64,000 nt of DNA from Thamnaconus septentrionalis (GCA_009823395.1 CM020514.1:6523966-6587965), one strand, 5' to 3'; numbered from the stretch's first letter, positions 37,501-54,555 are shown. The notes: generated by a model from the sequence alone, not told the origin. Translations and numbers: made by a program.

Positions 37501-40500
37501 ACAGCTTAAAAATAACTTTGAAGGCATCCAAAACAGACGAGCAAGCGTCTTTGATCTGAGAGTCTGAGAGGGTTTTAAGTCATTTCAAATTTTCCATGTG
37601 CGCACAGCATTTTCCTTTGCCTGTCAGGGTATGCATGGCTGACCAAATGTATATATTTTCAATAACATATGTTGTCCATGTACGACAACAAGATAAATAA
37701 AAATGTTGATAGACGAAGAAAGGTAAGCAGTGCTGACCGTGTTTCTGTAGCATGGAGGCGGGCAGATGGTTTGGTATTCCAAAGAAAATTCCCGTTGACC
37801 TGCCAAATAAGAATAACATCGGGCTTCCCTTTGCATGGCACAAACACTTGGCACGGCTTGGTAAAATTGGACCCTAAAAAATACATAACAAAATAGAATA
37901 GAATAGAATAGAATAGAATATTGAGATACTCAGTCGCTGATTAAAAACATTCAGTGGCAATTAACTGACACTGAAACACTAAAGCAAACCATTACAGACA
38001 TTACTACGCTAGGGGGCAGTGTTGGCCATTGTATGCACAACAAGAACAACAAGTCCCTTATTGACTGATTGATTGATTGATATAAGAAAACTGTTTTTTG
38101 TTTTTTCCTTTGATATGCCCACAGACTTCAGAATTGTGAGCTATAAATATATCTGGGCTGATTATAATTTCAAAAAAAAAAACATACAGACATAAATGAG
38201 TGAAATGAGAAAAGGATGACGACGTTTCAAAGCACACTCACCGATCTCTACCTTGACTGCTTCACCGATTGGTTCACGTATTTGCGGGGCGAGGGAGTAC
38301 TCCACTGGACGGAGGGAGGAGACAAACACGGCAGGTTGGTTTGTCTGTCGCGCAAATGAACACGCGCAGTCCATAGAGAAGCTACGAAAACACATTGCAA
38401 AGTCTGGCAAGTTGAACTGCTCTCTGTCTTACTTGACACCCAGGCAGCGATGGTCTCCGACATGGATCCAGTGACGCCAGCAAGCGTGAACGTCACAGAG
38501 CAGGTATAAGCCCCATTGTTGCTGCTGTCCACCCTGGATACCTTCAGTTGGCTGTTACGCTTGTATTCATACTGGCCAACCCCGTCCTCAATGAGGTCAC
38601 AACCCTTGGACGAGGAAAAGGGAAACCAAATGAAATCAGGCTTTTCATTGCAGAAATGCACTGATAATAAATGAAAACTACATAAAAAGCACAGCTATGT
38701 GTCTATGTGTTATAAGCCAGGCTGAAATATGAACACTTTTAATTATTCTAATTATGTCTCCTTTATTCCTGCCTACATAAATAATATTCAGTCTACTGAT
38801 GCAATCATGCTTCATCCCTTCGCAACTAACAGACTTTTTCATTTTTGTCCTATTTTCTTTCACGACCAATTAGACAGTGTGAAATTTCTTTTTTGACTTT
38901 TTAAGTTTGCAGCAAACCTTTGCTGTACAATGTGGATTAAAAAGATTCCGGTATGCTAAGCGGACAGATTGTATGATAAAAAAAAAAAAAAAGCAATGCG
39001 ACGCTACAAGATGCTTTTCCTGCATTTCTCTTCAGATTTCACGACTGGATATCTCAGGTTGCAAGACCATGACAACATTACAATGTTCTTTTAATTAATT
39101 CCACAGATTGCAAGATTTTTTTTTTTGTCAAATTCTTTCTACTCACATTGTACCACTTGAGGGAATAGGAAACGTTGTAGCTCTTCAGTTTGACCATACA
39201 GTCCATCAGCGGGCAGGTTAGAGTGCCGGTGACTCCATTTGTGAGCATCTGGTTAGCTGTCCGTGGCCTTGCGCAATCTCCGTGGACTGGTTGCTCCACT
39301 ACAAGCGTGATGGCCTGTTTGTAGCACCGAGTAGAAGTTCTGATAAAAAAATATTAAATCAAAAAAATAAAACGTTAATTTCTTTAAGGGTGAGAAAATC
39401 GGACGTCAACATTTTGCTTCCCCTGACCCGTACCTGAGTGCGCTCACGTATTCTCCATGGTCGTCCATCGTCACATTGAGAAACCAGAGAGTTTCCCCAC
39501 GCACCAGGATTCGGCCGGCCTTCGAGCTCACTTCCCGGCCTGTCTTCATGTCGTACCAGGTGATGTTGTACGGGTCCGCCGGGTAGCTGAAGACCTTCGA
39601 AGTCACCAGCATGGCCATCTCCCCGGGCACAGAGAAAACCTTGTCAAAGTCCGGCACGTGGTTGGTGCAGTTTCCTGCAGATTGACACATCAGTGGAAGA
39701 ATCCGTCAGTCATCCTCAGAAATCCTGCAACAGTCAGTTTCTATACTGTGGATCTCTGTCAGATCCATTCATGCATAGCGGCCGCTTAAGTGGGCAGATG
39801 TCAAAACGTGGCTCCTGTCCACCACACGAACAGGTTTTTAAAGCAGAGTTGCAAGCGGCGGGCCAGTTTAACTGCAGCCTCATTTTGTAAATAATCATGA
39901 AGATGAAATCCTACCAAACAGCTCAGGGACATCATGCCAATGTTTCCATAGTGGGAGACACATGAAGGTAAATCATTTTCATCAAGTGACATCAAATATA
40001 GTAATATAGCAATATAGTAAAAAAGTTACCTTCTTAATGCCAAAAGAGAAATAAAAGAACTTTTTCTGAATTCTGGATGGGGGCAACTGTTGGCCAATGA
40101 CATCACACGACGCATGAGTGGTGAATGTTATTGTGTGACAATTGTCCGGCTACACCTATAATCACATAATCATGTATTCTAATTAAATATTTGAATGAAA
40201 TACATGCACCCTGTTGAAGGCCTTGCCTTAATTTGTCAGTCTTTCCTCTCTCACTTGTTCTTCCAGCGTTCGACAGGAAGCTGAAGGATTTAGAGCTGCT
40301 GGGAAGACATAAATCCTCACTTCCAGTAATTTTCCATGCAACTCATCCGTAGGTTCCAGCTAAACGGACTCACAGCCGTCTATTTTTAGCTCGCTCAACT
40401 TGTGAGCTGTCTGCATTTTTTTTTTTTTTTTTTTTTTTATTAATTCACCATGAGCCCAACAAGTGTCACTCTGCTCACCTTCTCTGAGTCCTGCAAAAAT

Positions 40501-40554
40501 TCCAGGGAGCTGAAGGACAAACAGGAGGGATGCTAGGAGAGAAGACAGGTCCAT
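34501..40554 (-). CDS. il1r1: Interleukin-1 receptor type 1
   Basis: Eleven coding exons: 40479-40554, 39434-39674, 39147-39339, 38433-38604, 38242-38304, 37738-37873, 37284-37438, 36874-37017, 36134-36301, 35751-36013, 34501-34803. They join in frame to 637 residues. A signal peptide (MDLSSLLASLLFVLQLPGIF) is followed by three Ig domains, a transmembrane helix (about residues 349-371) and a TIR domain (from about residue 395). The juxtamembrane MDIVLWLRR, box 1 LYDAYVAYP, box 2 GYKLFIAGRDCQPGQ, KVVLVELEE and box 3 FWKEMRYHMP (about residue 610) match IL1R1. It should bind IL-1 and signal through IL1RAP and MyD88. Oddities: about 35 extra residues including a run of four Asn sit in the middle of the TIR, and about 25 more lie before box 3. 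Both central Ig1 cysteines are missing (AMLVTSK, EYVSALR) while the outer pair (GNC, RCY) stays. The exon 6 donor is GTCAGC. IL1RL2 is the main alternative name. Confidence 0.86.
35495..35572 (+). mobile_element. 3' tail of an interspersed repeat
   Basis: CACATTGAGTTTACGCTTAC is followed by TATATAAATAAATTTGAC and a TTGAC repeat tail, typical of a fish LINE/SINE 3' end. It lies in the intron before the last IL1R1 exon. Confidence 0.45.
37891..37920. repeat. GAATA pentanucleotide microsatellite
   Basis: About five to six AATAG units just upstream of IL1R1 coding exon 6. Confidence 0.85.
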
Positions 40555-40752
40555 GACTGGAAAACACACATAAGAAACAGCAGTTAGAAAGAAAAAAAAA
40601 AACATTCATCCAACATGGTAGGATGACAATACGGCCGGACGCAGAACCTCCGAATGTACCGGATCTAGTTGCACGGTGGTAATGCGAGATCACAGCAGAA
40701 GTTCAAACACGCTAATATCAGTCAGCTCAAAATTTTGACGCCTGCCTCATAC

Positions 40753-40809
40753 TTGTAGGTCTTGTTGTGTCCTGTGCTTTCTCTTCTCTCTCACACCAAT
40801 TGCTTTATA
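40753..40809 (-). promoter_or_regulatory. Candidate IL1R1 promoter (TATA box) and noncoding first exon
   Basis: A minus-strand TATAAA (40804-40809, context ATATAAAGCA) lies about 50 bases upstream of a good donor (CTACAA then GTATGAG, exon end 40753). The IL1R1 ATG exon begins two bases before its ATG with an acceptor (TTTTCCAG, exon start 40556), so a short noncoding first exon is needed. Transcription would start near 40778. All inferred from sequence signals. Confidence 0.5.
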
Positions 40810-42617
40810 TCTTATGGTGTGCCTGGAAGGGGAGGCCTTTGACAAACCACTGTGCAGCTCCTGGGAACTGGAAGGAGGCCCATCATTCCAAAGATGCTTT
40901 TGCTCCGTCATAACCAAAAACCCACGATCAAACAACGGGAAACAGTCTTTTCATTTTCTCCTACTTGTGTAGTTGTGTTGCATTCACTCCAGGTAACTTA
41001 ACACACAGAGGGTCAATGCCAAACAGCTTCAAGGATTAAAAAAAAGAGAACATCAGAATGAATGACAAAATTTGCCGGTTAAAGACGCCGAGCCAAAAAG
41101 AAACGAATGAGGGATAAGGAAAGAATTCCAACCTGTCGCCTGCCAGAGTCAGCTCACCGCCAAACCTCCGCTGGGATTTTGCATCGCAAACAAGTCAAAC
41201 AAGCCAGTGCCAATGCCGTCAGCAGTTGTAACACGACGGTGCGGTCTGCGGCTGTTGGCGTGTCCAAAGTGCGTGACTAAAGTCAGGAGCCCACGCAGAT
41301 GGACCATATCGAGGTGTTGACTGGCTGACTGACTGACTTTTTTTTTTCAGTATCATAAGTTTCCAAAGGAAAATCCTGCCTGTTCTTAGAAATGGGAAGT
41401 GGGTGACCCTAAATAGACCCTACTGGACAACACAAATATTTACAGCGGCAGAATTTTCCACTGATAAACCTGGACTTAATGGCTGGGCTCAGCTCAGATA
41501 TCAGCAAGACATGATCAGTGTTGGCTTCCTGTGCAATACATTATCAAACAAGCTGAAGGGTATCTTTTAATTAGGGGGTTGGTATCTCATAAAGTGCAAA
41601 CATGAGGTCCTAATCCATTGGCATGAAATTGAGTGTAAATGTCACTTTAATTAAACATGAGCCTTTATTGTTCCACAACCTGCACAACCAGTACCAGGAG
41701 AGGCGACAGCACTCACCACCACATTTGAATCTAGAGCAAGGCAAAAATGTATTTGCTGGATATGGAAAAGGTCCTGGTTCTATCGGGGCGAACGCACCCA
41801 ACAAGCGACAATCCTGTGCTGGCGGCTCTGCGAAAGCAAAAACAAAAGCGGCACGGACGTGTTGGAACTCGTCAGACCACGGTCACATCAGTCGACCTGA
41901 GGTATAGCGGCTAATCCTAATGTAGTCCTGACCGCAGCCCACACTGAACCAATTTAAGAATGAAACTGGTGAATTACAGCAAGTAGCCCACAGTGGCTCA
42001 TAGTACGTACTGTACTTACTAGTGCTTTGACATGAAGAAGACTGTTTAAATATGTCGGTGTTTCAAAATTTGGCTGCTGTCATGGCAACCCAAAAAAAAA
42101 AACATGTTTTCCCAAAAGCCTAACGGCCTTGGATGGAAAGATACAATAAAGGAGCAATAGCTTGAAAAATGAATAACAAGAAACAATCAAGGTGACAAAA
42201 AAGGTGTTAACGGTGTGATATTACATAAACACCCCGTGACACGTACAAGGCCTCGTTCTGGCACGCAACAGGAAGACACTTCGCTGAGTGGAGACACAGT
42301 GTTTCCACACATTACTGCTTTTGAGGTTATGCTCGGCGCACGCTACGTCATTCTTCTATAGTTTCAGATGTGCCAGAATTGACCAAAAATCACCTAAAAG
42401 TGACAGTTCTAGGAATGTTTCTTGTGTGGTTGAGTCCCTTTGCTCTGAATTATGCAAAAAATGATTAGTTTGAAGCCCGTTTCGTTTGAGTTCCCACCTT
42501 TTTGACTTTTTGCGGCGGAAAGTCTGTGTTTGCGGTTCTTAGATGATCACAGACATGAATATCAAATGTATGCGTATTAGATTTCTACACGGTTTCGGTG
42601 TTAACATTTATTTTAAC

Positions 42618-42641
42618 GTTAGGGGTTAGGGTTAGGGTTAA
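42618..42641 (+). repeat. Short telomere-like TTAGGG tract
   Basis: Reads GTTAGGGGTTAGGGTTAGGG then TTAA: three TTAGGG-type units, one with an extra G. Confidence 0.7.
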
Positions 42642-45600
42642 AACACAGATGCTTGTCAACCGGTGGTTGTATTAGCCAAACTTCTGACAGCTCACGGCTC
42701 ATGGTTCCCCTTCTCCCCATTGACCCACCCCAATTGTACCTAATGGTTACCTTCGCGACATACATCATCCCTTTGAAACACGTCACACACGTGACGCGCA
42801 GAAGAATGAAAGGAAAATGCCGACCAAAACACAAAACCAAGACTCGCTTAAAAACAATTCTGCAGTTTTTGGATTCATGCTGAAAACGTTTCATGTCAAT
42901 TCCAAACTGAAAACCAGGCTTCCAATATGGCAGCCAAGCAATTTTTTTTTCTTCCCCAGTGGCCACTCAAAGTACTGCAGCCAAAAATCCTGTGCAGCCC
43001 AAAAAGCCTTTTCCCCATAGACCGCAATACAAACATAAACGTGTTTCTAACTACTCAAAATTTCTCAAGACCAGGAAATTTATTCTACATACCGTAATTT
43101 TGAGTTTTAACTCTAACATAAAAATAAAGAAATAAAGATGGCTGCATGTTTTGATGACAAATGCAGATTCTGAACACAACAATGCAGCTGAATTGCTGCG
43201 GCCTGAATTCTCACAGCCTGTAACAAACCCAACTGGCTTGTAAAGCATTCCACCACACCAGGTCAGGTAACGTCTGTAGTCCATGACAAATAAGGCGACG
43301 GGAAATAAGCCGAACCTAGCAGGATGTGGGTTCCTTTGATTTATTGAAAACATAAACTTTCATAACACACTGCCACATCTCAGCAGCCACATGTTGTTGT
43401 TAGACTTTCTACTGTGATGGGTGTTTATGCGGGATGGTGTAACTGTGGGGCAAGCCCAGGCAGAGAGAGCTAAGTGAGCTCCACCGTGTCGTCCCAGGTA
43501 CAAACACTTGCGTAGGAGGACGCACTCTAGATTGAGGCTGAGGAAGTGAGTCAGAAGAAAGAAATGCCTTGTAAGATCTCCCCCTCCGGATCCAAGTCTT
43601 GCCGTTTCTTGGGGTGTTGCGTCGAGCAGTGATTTTTATCAGCGTTTTACTTTGACTGCGAGGTGTTGAATGATATGATAAATATCCCACAATTACTTTG
43701 CCAACCAACGATCATTAGGTTTTAGGTGTTTTGTGCTTTCGGGGTCTCTGCCTACACACCATGTCATCTTGATACACCTCCCACTCAACCAGTGAAGATC
43801 GAAAACACTTGAGAACGGTGGAGGCAAACTTCAAAAGGCGACTGCCTTCAGGCAGAGCCGACAAGATCTTTTGGAAGGGAGTGTTTTCTACTCAGAGAGA
43901 CCATTTGGGGCACTTTTAGTGAACTCACTCCTGTTGAAAGAGTTTCTTGTACTTGTGCTAATTCCTATTGTCATCATCCCTCTGGTCTTTTTCTGTGGTT
44001 TATCAAAACAGCTTAGAGCTGCAGCTTTGAGCAGTCATTTCCCACTCTCAAGTCTCCCACTGTTGGTCTAATTTGCTGACTGAATTGCACTGACTGTTTA
44101 TGACTAATAAAAAAAAAAAACACACAGTCTATTTGAGAGAAGATTAGATTTGCTCTACAAATCCAAGCTGCCAGCAATGTTAAAGCGAAGCGAAGACAGC
44201 AGACAAATGGAAACTTTGCTGCCATCTTGCACCGCTGTATTTTAAAGGAAGCCGGTGTGGACAATTCAGCTGCCTGACAGCGCGTTTCGTCATTCGGGTT
44301 ACTGCTCGCGGCGTCAAATAAACCAACAAAGAAGAAGGAGGACGAGGTATCCAGGTTTGGGTGCGCAGACCACTGTAGTTCACCGGCAAGCTCAGGAGTG
44401 AGGGAGGGAGAGTGAAAGACGCTCCAATCTAAAATGTGACCACTTAATGTTGCTGTTTCTTCTTCAAAATCTCCAAATATTACACACCTAACATTTAAAT
44501 GTTATTGGCTTACAAAGAAGGAAAAATCTTTCATTTTCCTTCATAATGGTAATTTCACCAAAATAAACCAGGTTGAACTCTCCAGTCACGCTTCCTTGTC
44601 TCTTTCAGCTGCCAGTGTAATGGTTATGTTACTTGCATTGAAATGTTTTATTTCAGTGTGAATATATAAAACCCCTTCTGAAGAAGCCTTGTCTCACATG
44701 CCCAAGCGCAATAACCAGAGCTAGCTAGTTCTTCCTGTTGTGCTAAAAGAGACTGTTTTAGTGACCTCCATTGGAAATTTAAATTGCTTGCAGGTTGTTA
44801 GTGTCAGGATAGTAAGTGTCAGTAAGTAAACATAAACAGAATGGAGGAGGGCTTCTGGGAAACATGTCAGAGTTGGTGGTGCTAATCCATGTCATTAATA
44901 CATTGAGCTACATTAGCAGCGGCATGTGTACAGCGTTAAACATGATGCATTTTTACTCGGAAGCTGAGGAAGGTCGATTGCCAAGTCTTGCTCTCAGTGC
45001 TAGTTGGGAAATGGCGCCTGCTAACTGAACAAATGTGTGTAAAGGCTCGATTTCTCAACAAAGTGACAGAGGGGAACAAACATCCATTTGGGTCTGTTTG
45101 CGTTCACTCAGCCAGTGGCCGAGAGGCTCTTGCCAACAAATCAGCTCAGTCGGGCAGACTTTGTCCAGCTGTGTGTTCCACTGCGTCCACAAAGACCACA
45201 GAGCGACCACGGGCCCAAGGTTGTGACAACATGAACATCTGCGCAATAATTAAAAGTAAATGAAGAGTGAAATATTGTGCCGTTGTGCTGTCACTTTCTG
45301 TTCATTTAAACTGGATGATGGCAAGCGGAAGGCAACAATGGCCGTGATCTCATCTGAAATATGTGAGTCATATAATAAACGTGAAGATTACAGTCCTGAG
45401 TCAAAGAAAACACGAGTCAGCAGCAAAATGAACTTTCACCCGCTGCTCTGGCAAACATTTAAGAGAGAGCACAAGAATTCCAAGAATCTGATAACATGAA
45501 CAGTCGCAGAACTTTGGAATGATTCCCACTGGATGCCAATTCATGTACAACAACAAAAAAAAAAGAAATGTAAATTTAAAGCTTATATAAAGGTCATGTT

Positions 45601-47866
45601 GTGTAAATTTAACATGACTCTTTTCGGTTTTGTGTGTTTCTAGTTTGTCAATGAACTCTGGAGAAGTCCATCCTTTACTTCTTTTGCTGAGTGTAACTTT
45701 TAAAGCGCATCACACGTCTGGAAATTAGCCCCTGTTGATGTCACAAAGGGGCCCCGGTCACTTTCCCAGTAGGTTTATGCCCTTGTTCTTGTCCTCTCCA
45801 AAAGATGTGAGGCCGCATCACAGGAGTCCAAAGGGGAAAAAAAAAGGAGATCTTGAAATTGAAAGTATTTCATGCAGGACCTCTAAATGTCAGCTTTACG
45901 CTGAGTGCTTAGCGAAGCAAAAAACTGAATCGGAAGAGGATGTGAGGAAGAGAATTGAAACTTGGATCCTCGAAGCATTTCCTTCATCCGACTTTCAGAA
46001 ACTTTCAGTCGTTCAGACACACCTCGTACGTCAGCAGGCCGGGCAAACTGCAGATTAATATTTATCCTGGAGAGCTCATGCGGCTCATGTTTGGCATGCA
46101 GTTAACAACTTTTGGCTTCCAAAGATGTTTTCCTTCCAGGGCCTGTGCTGCGGTGACCCTCGACCCTGTGGGGAGGGTCACGTCGATGTTGACCAAGAGA
46201 AACGATGCCCGCGAGAGAGAGCTTCTCACGCTCTCTCTTCTGAACCATCTCTGACCGTGTCGCTCAAATTGAAGGCATGTGAGAGACAGGAACACAACAC
46301 TTGGATATATATCAGCACATGTTACGATGCCGGACTGATGAGAATAAATGCATGTGGGAACGTTCCCATAAAATGACAAACGTCACCGCCTTTTGAAAAA
46401 TTGGGACAAATCGGGAGGCTGCGCAGTTTGTTGGTACCGCTGCAAACTGTGAATGAGCGCCGATGAAGGCTGAGTGGAAGCCAGGGGCGCCGAGGGAGAG
46501 ATGAGAGCTGTTTTTCCGTTTCCGTTTCAACTACATGACTCACGTGGCGATTCTGAAGGGGGAAAAGAAGGCAGTCGCCTTCAGAGAGCATCGCGTGCAG
46601 GCGTGCGGGTCGGTTACATCTCAGTTTGGTTTTTGCGGCGAGACGACTCCCGTCCCTCCGCTCACCTTCCTATTTGACTCTTGCTCTGGCGCTGCGGCTT
46701 AGTTTCTATTTTGGCTTGACTTGTGCAAGTCAATCAAACACATTCGCTGTGTCAACTTTAATATTACATTAAAATCCTTGCAGTGAGACACATCGGCCAA
46801 ACCAATCTTGTCATCACTGGCTAATTTTACCACTCAACTCTACATTTCGTGGCACTGAACAGTGTCCTTGTAGCCTTGCAGCATTCGCAACAATAAAGTT
46901 GAGAAAAATGTCACCCGGTCCTTGTGAACAAACCACAGTGGACAATAAAGTTACATGAAGCTCACTCGATGCAGAGCCAAGTCAGACCTGAGCTCACCAA
47001 TTAAGCTTAAACAAGTCACGTTTCTAGCCAGTCTGCATGCTCCTTAAATAAAGTCCAAGAAAAACTGTGCGTCAATGATATGCATCAAGAAATTGCACTG
47101 AAAGTACATGCACACAATAACAGTCCAAATTGCACCCATGATTAATAAAACACGTTAGGTCCACTCACCTTCAAGCAAGGTTTCTTTAAAAAAATAAAAT
47201 AAAATAAATAAATAAAAAATCTAGCCGAGTTTATATCAACTCGAATCAACTTCTAGACAGAAACCCACTGACTGGACTCACCAAAGACAGAGCAGCGCAG
47301 CCGCCAGACGCAGGAAGGATGAGGGCTTCCTCTCGCCACAGCAGAGCTCAGAGGAACAACCTCATCTGTGACCCGAGCGTGCGGTGCAGCGCGCTAACTC
47401 AACAGCCGTCCCACCTCCTGCGGACAAACACCAACACTTCAGACAATGAGCAGGAAGAGTGTTTCCCGACCAGACGCCGCTGCTCACCTTTCCGGGCATT
47501 GCAAACACAGCAAAGGTCAATCGACAGAATCAAACTCCCGAGAGGAAAAAGAAATCCTCAAAATAACATCACCAAAAAAAACAAAACAAAACAAAAAAAA
47601 CCTCGAGTTGGAAACAACATTGGACTGAGCGGATGAAAATAAATCTACCTGAATGCTGGTCAGAAACACTGTGAAGATATTGATTACAAACTGCATTGGA
47701 TTGAGAAGAAAATCATTTGCAACGCATGCATTTTGTTGTTCATCAGGAATTGACAGTTATTGTCAATTTAACGGCACGGTTAAGATTGATCTATCCAATT
47801 CAAAAGATGAATTTCCTAACATGTTTTCATCCATCCAATTTCAATAAGCACTTCTTCCTGAACAGG

Positions 47867-48098
47867 AGGGAGTGTTCTGCTGGAGCCTCTCCCAGTGGCG
47901 AAGGGAGGGTGACACACAGTTCATCGCAGGGCCACGCAGAGACAGGCAAACACAAACAACCATTCGCACTCACATGCACACCTGCAGACAATTCAAAGTT
48001 TCCAATTGACCTCACATACATGTTTTTGGCCTGCGGGAGGAAGCCGGAGAACCAGGAGGGAACCCGCGCAGCCACAGGGAGCACATGCAAACTGAACA
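47867..48098 (-). mobile_element. Degraded copy of the same SINE family
   Basis: Reverse-orientation copy recognisable by GTTCATCGCAGGGCCACGC, CACCTGCAGACAATTC and GGAAGCCGGAGAACC. It lacks the tRNA head. Confidence 0.6.
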
Positions 48099-49577
48099 TC
48101 TGTGTGTGTTTTTGTGTTTTATGTGGACAAACAATTAGTTGATTCGAAAGGAATGAATACAAAATGTCTCTTAAAATCGTGCCTAACAAGACTTAAGTGG
48201 CACATTTCCTGCTAATGTGACCTAAAAGCAATTTGCGGTTGCACACGGTAGCAACAACACAGAGAAACAAGCACAAAAAAACCAAGCACAGACAGCAACG
48301 TGCACGTAAACAAACAATCATTTCAACATTAGCATTTTTTTTTTGTTTGCAGTTTACCATGGCAATGCATATGAAGCGGACGCGCACATCACCGTACCAC
48401 CTTAACCACCAACATTCATTCAGCGAAAAAAAAAATAAAAAATGACGACACAACAGAGAAATCGTGCTACCATCACGGGACCGCTCAGATTCACCAGACG
48501 CGTGTCTGGTTCCAGCATGACGGATTTTCCCAGAATGCATGGCGACATGACCAGAGACTCCAAAGTGCATGATTGCAAGTGTTTCCCAGGTGCATTGGCC
48601 GAGTTCAGTGTAAATATTCCAAGTCTGACAGAAACTCTCAATACGAAGGGCTGGCAACAGGTTCATTTGAAAAAGCAAAAGTTCTGTGTTGTGAACTGAA
48701 GGGGCCTTTGGGATGAGAGGCGAAATGTCTTAAAGGGACCAAAAAAAAACCAGTCCAGTTCCCTTTAACTTGATCTTCAAGCCTATACGATGACCAAGCT
48801 GAGACCCTTCACAGACATTCAGCAAGGCTATCAATGTGGCCCACATCCAGTTTAAAATCAATCATGACGGTTATTAGAAATGATTTGAACCAAATTTGGA
48901 AAATGTGCTCAAAAAACAAAAAGGAGAGAGCGAGAAGAGCGAGGTTTGACTTTGTGAAATTTCTTCCACTTGCCTATTTTTGTCATTTGCTCCCCATCAT
49001 GTGTTCCTTTAATGTCAGCAATCAGTTGTGGTTAAAAGGGGAAGAAAAAGTAGAGGAGGAAGAAGAAGAAGAAGAAGAAAAACGTGCTGAAACAGCACTT
49101 GGCTGTGAACCCGAACATTTGTCCCACCAAGGAACGTGACAAGAATGCAGTTGCGTTTAATAGGGCGGGCGGCACTGAGCGTGGCTCCAAAGACGCCGGC
49201 AAGCAGTGGTGTCAAGGAGCGAGATCCTCCGGAATGTCATCACGATCCCATCTAAGCCCTGGGTAGCAGCGACAAAGTCAGGACTCACCAGCTTGATAGT
49301 TGTACGGCAAACGGCCTCGCGAAGGACACATTAAAATCCCGTGAATCCATCCAGCTTTGATTTGTACAGATAAAAAAAAGTCAACAAATAAAATAACAAA
49401 CGAACAAACAAACAAAAAAAAAAACCCCAACAACCCCAAGGTGCGGCTGTGACTTCCTCTTTCGTGGAGTCGGGGCCGCGTGTCGAAACTTCCTCCACAA
49501 GGATCTTTTGAAAGCCGGCTGGTGTCCTAATCTGTTGAGCAATAAATGGGAGGAGATCCATGCTATTTGCACACACT

Positions 49578-49611
<34 letters not shown>

Positions 49612-50066
49612 CCATCTTTATCTCACACATGAACGCACAGTTCAAATGAGCGTGCTATTAAAAACGTTCTCCTCCAGTGTTTCCCGCCCTCCTCCACTGT
49701 CACAGGGATCATTTCCCAGCACCGCTGGCTCAGCGCAGCGATCTGGCACACGCTGCTTACACAACCCCGTGTGTCCCATTTATTAAAGCTGTCATGGTGA
49801 GACCTCTAGTGGTCGGTCAGAAGAAGTTATTGGACCGTGATTTTGGTGTATAATTTCAAAGGGTGCGATATTATATGTTTTTGTAGATCATTTTTTTTTT
49901 CATGTGACGCAGTGCCACCTGGTATAAAAACTGCTCTTGAACCAGTAAGCCTGCAGGATTTTTCGTTATATCCATTTTCAGACTTATTTTCCATTTTAAT
50001 TTTTTTCTCCTCTGCCTTAAATAATTGGTTATTAAGAAAAAAATCCTTTATAGTTTGCTCAAAAAT

Positions 50067-50627
50067 ATTAGCCCTCTGTTTGCAGCCTTCTGCTACAACA
50101 CTGGGTTTCAGCCTCCAGCAAAACCTGACACATTGTTGGATGCTTGAAATGAGAAAAAAAAAATCCAAGGTCATTGGAGAGGGTGGGGCCAACAAGGGCT
50201 TGGTAATTTAAGTAATCATGGCCCTCTGTGACATCACAAAGTGCTGATTTCCAAAATTGTGTGTTCCAGTCACCACATCCATTTAAATGCTCCAGATAAA
50301 TAGACATGCAGATGTAGCCTGATTGTGAATGTAAACTTTCATATGGGTTAAAATGGTTAGTGTTACTATTTACGACGGTGATGGACACTCATAACATTTA
50401 AAAGTGGTCATAATCATTTTCAATCTAAAAATACGGTCCAATTCACAAGCATGTGGGAAATTGCATCTACATCCGTGTATGTGTGTGTGAGTGAGTGAGT
50501 GTATTTTTATGCTTATAGTGTGTTTTAAATCTTTATTTTCCCTTTTTTTATTCCCTGGGCGGGTTTTGTTTCCGTGCAATACTAAAATGTATGTGTTGTA
50601 GCAGAAGGCTGTAAACAGAGGGCTAAT
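50067..50627. mobile_element. MITE-like element with 35-base terminal inverted repeats
   Basis: 50067-50101 and 50593-50627 are inverted copies matching at 34 of 35 positions by eye (ATTAGCCCTCTGTTTGCAGC against its complement). The interior has no coding capacity. A target-site duplication was not clear. It lies about 420 bases past the IL1R2 stop. Confidence 0.65.
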
Positions 50628-50760
50628 TATATGTCATATAATCAACAGAGTGGTGTTTTCTGTGATCCAGGTGAAACTAAAGGCGGAGGTGCAATTTCCA
50701 AAATATGAATAAAAATTGGGTTCATTCTTTAGGCATCATTGAAAGGATTTGCATTGTCGT

Positions 50761-50778
50761 TTTATTTTATTATTTATT
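50761..50778 (-). terminator. Candidate polyadenylation signals of IL1R2
   Basis: Overlapping AATAAA motifs on the minus strand (CAATAAATAATAAAATAAAA) about 270 bases after the IL1R2 stop. They would give a short 3'UTR ending near 50740. Confidence 0.5.
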
Positions 50779-51043
50779 GACTTTAACATAAAGTGCAAGA
50801 TGAAGTAAAAACACAAAATAAGACCAATAGATTGAAACGGTTGTATTAGCAGCAATCACTAAAGCATTTCATTTCTAACTTTAGAGAAAGTAGCAAAAAG
50901 AAATTCCTATTAAGTCATCCGAAGGCACAAAACCGTGGATCCATTTCAAGGGAGTGTTGAACAACAGTCGTGCCACCAACGACGATCATCAGCTGCGTCG
51001 GTTCTGCGGAGCGTACCAGAGTTCGTCTCAGGCGGTCGCTTCG

Positions 51044-54555
<3,512 letters not shown>

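Larger units (their letters stand above)
40830..50740. other. Intergenic region between IL1R1 and IL1R2
   Basis: Nearly 10 kb with no supported gene. It contains a telomere-like TTAGGG tract (42.6 kb), an old SINE (47.9-48.1 kb), a CA repeat (49.6 kb) and a MITE-like element with 35-base inverted ends (50.07-50.63 kb). Open frames of 90-107 codons near 45.7-46.3 kb show no domain or splice support. Confidence 0.5.

Noticed and set aside
45735..46058. 107-codon plus-strand open frame
   Set aside because: No signal, domain or splice context; composition looks like noncoding DNA read through.
48193..48678. 161-codon minus-strand open frame rich in Cys and Leu
   Set aside because: No homology recognised and no splice or promoter context.
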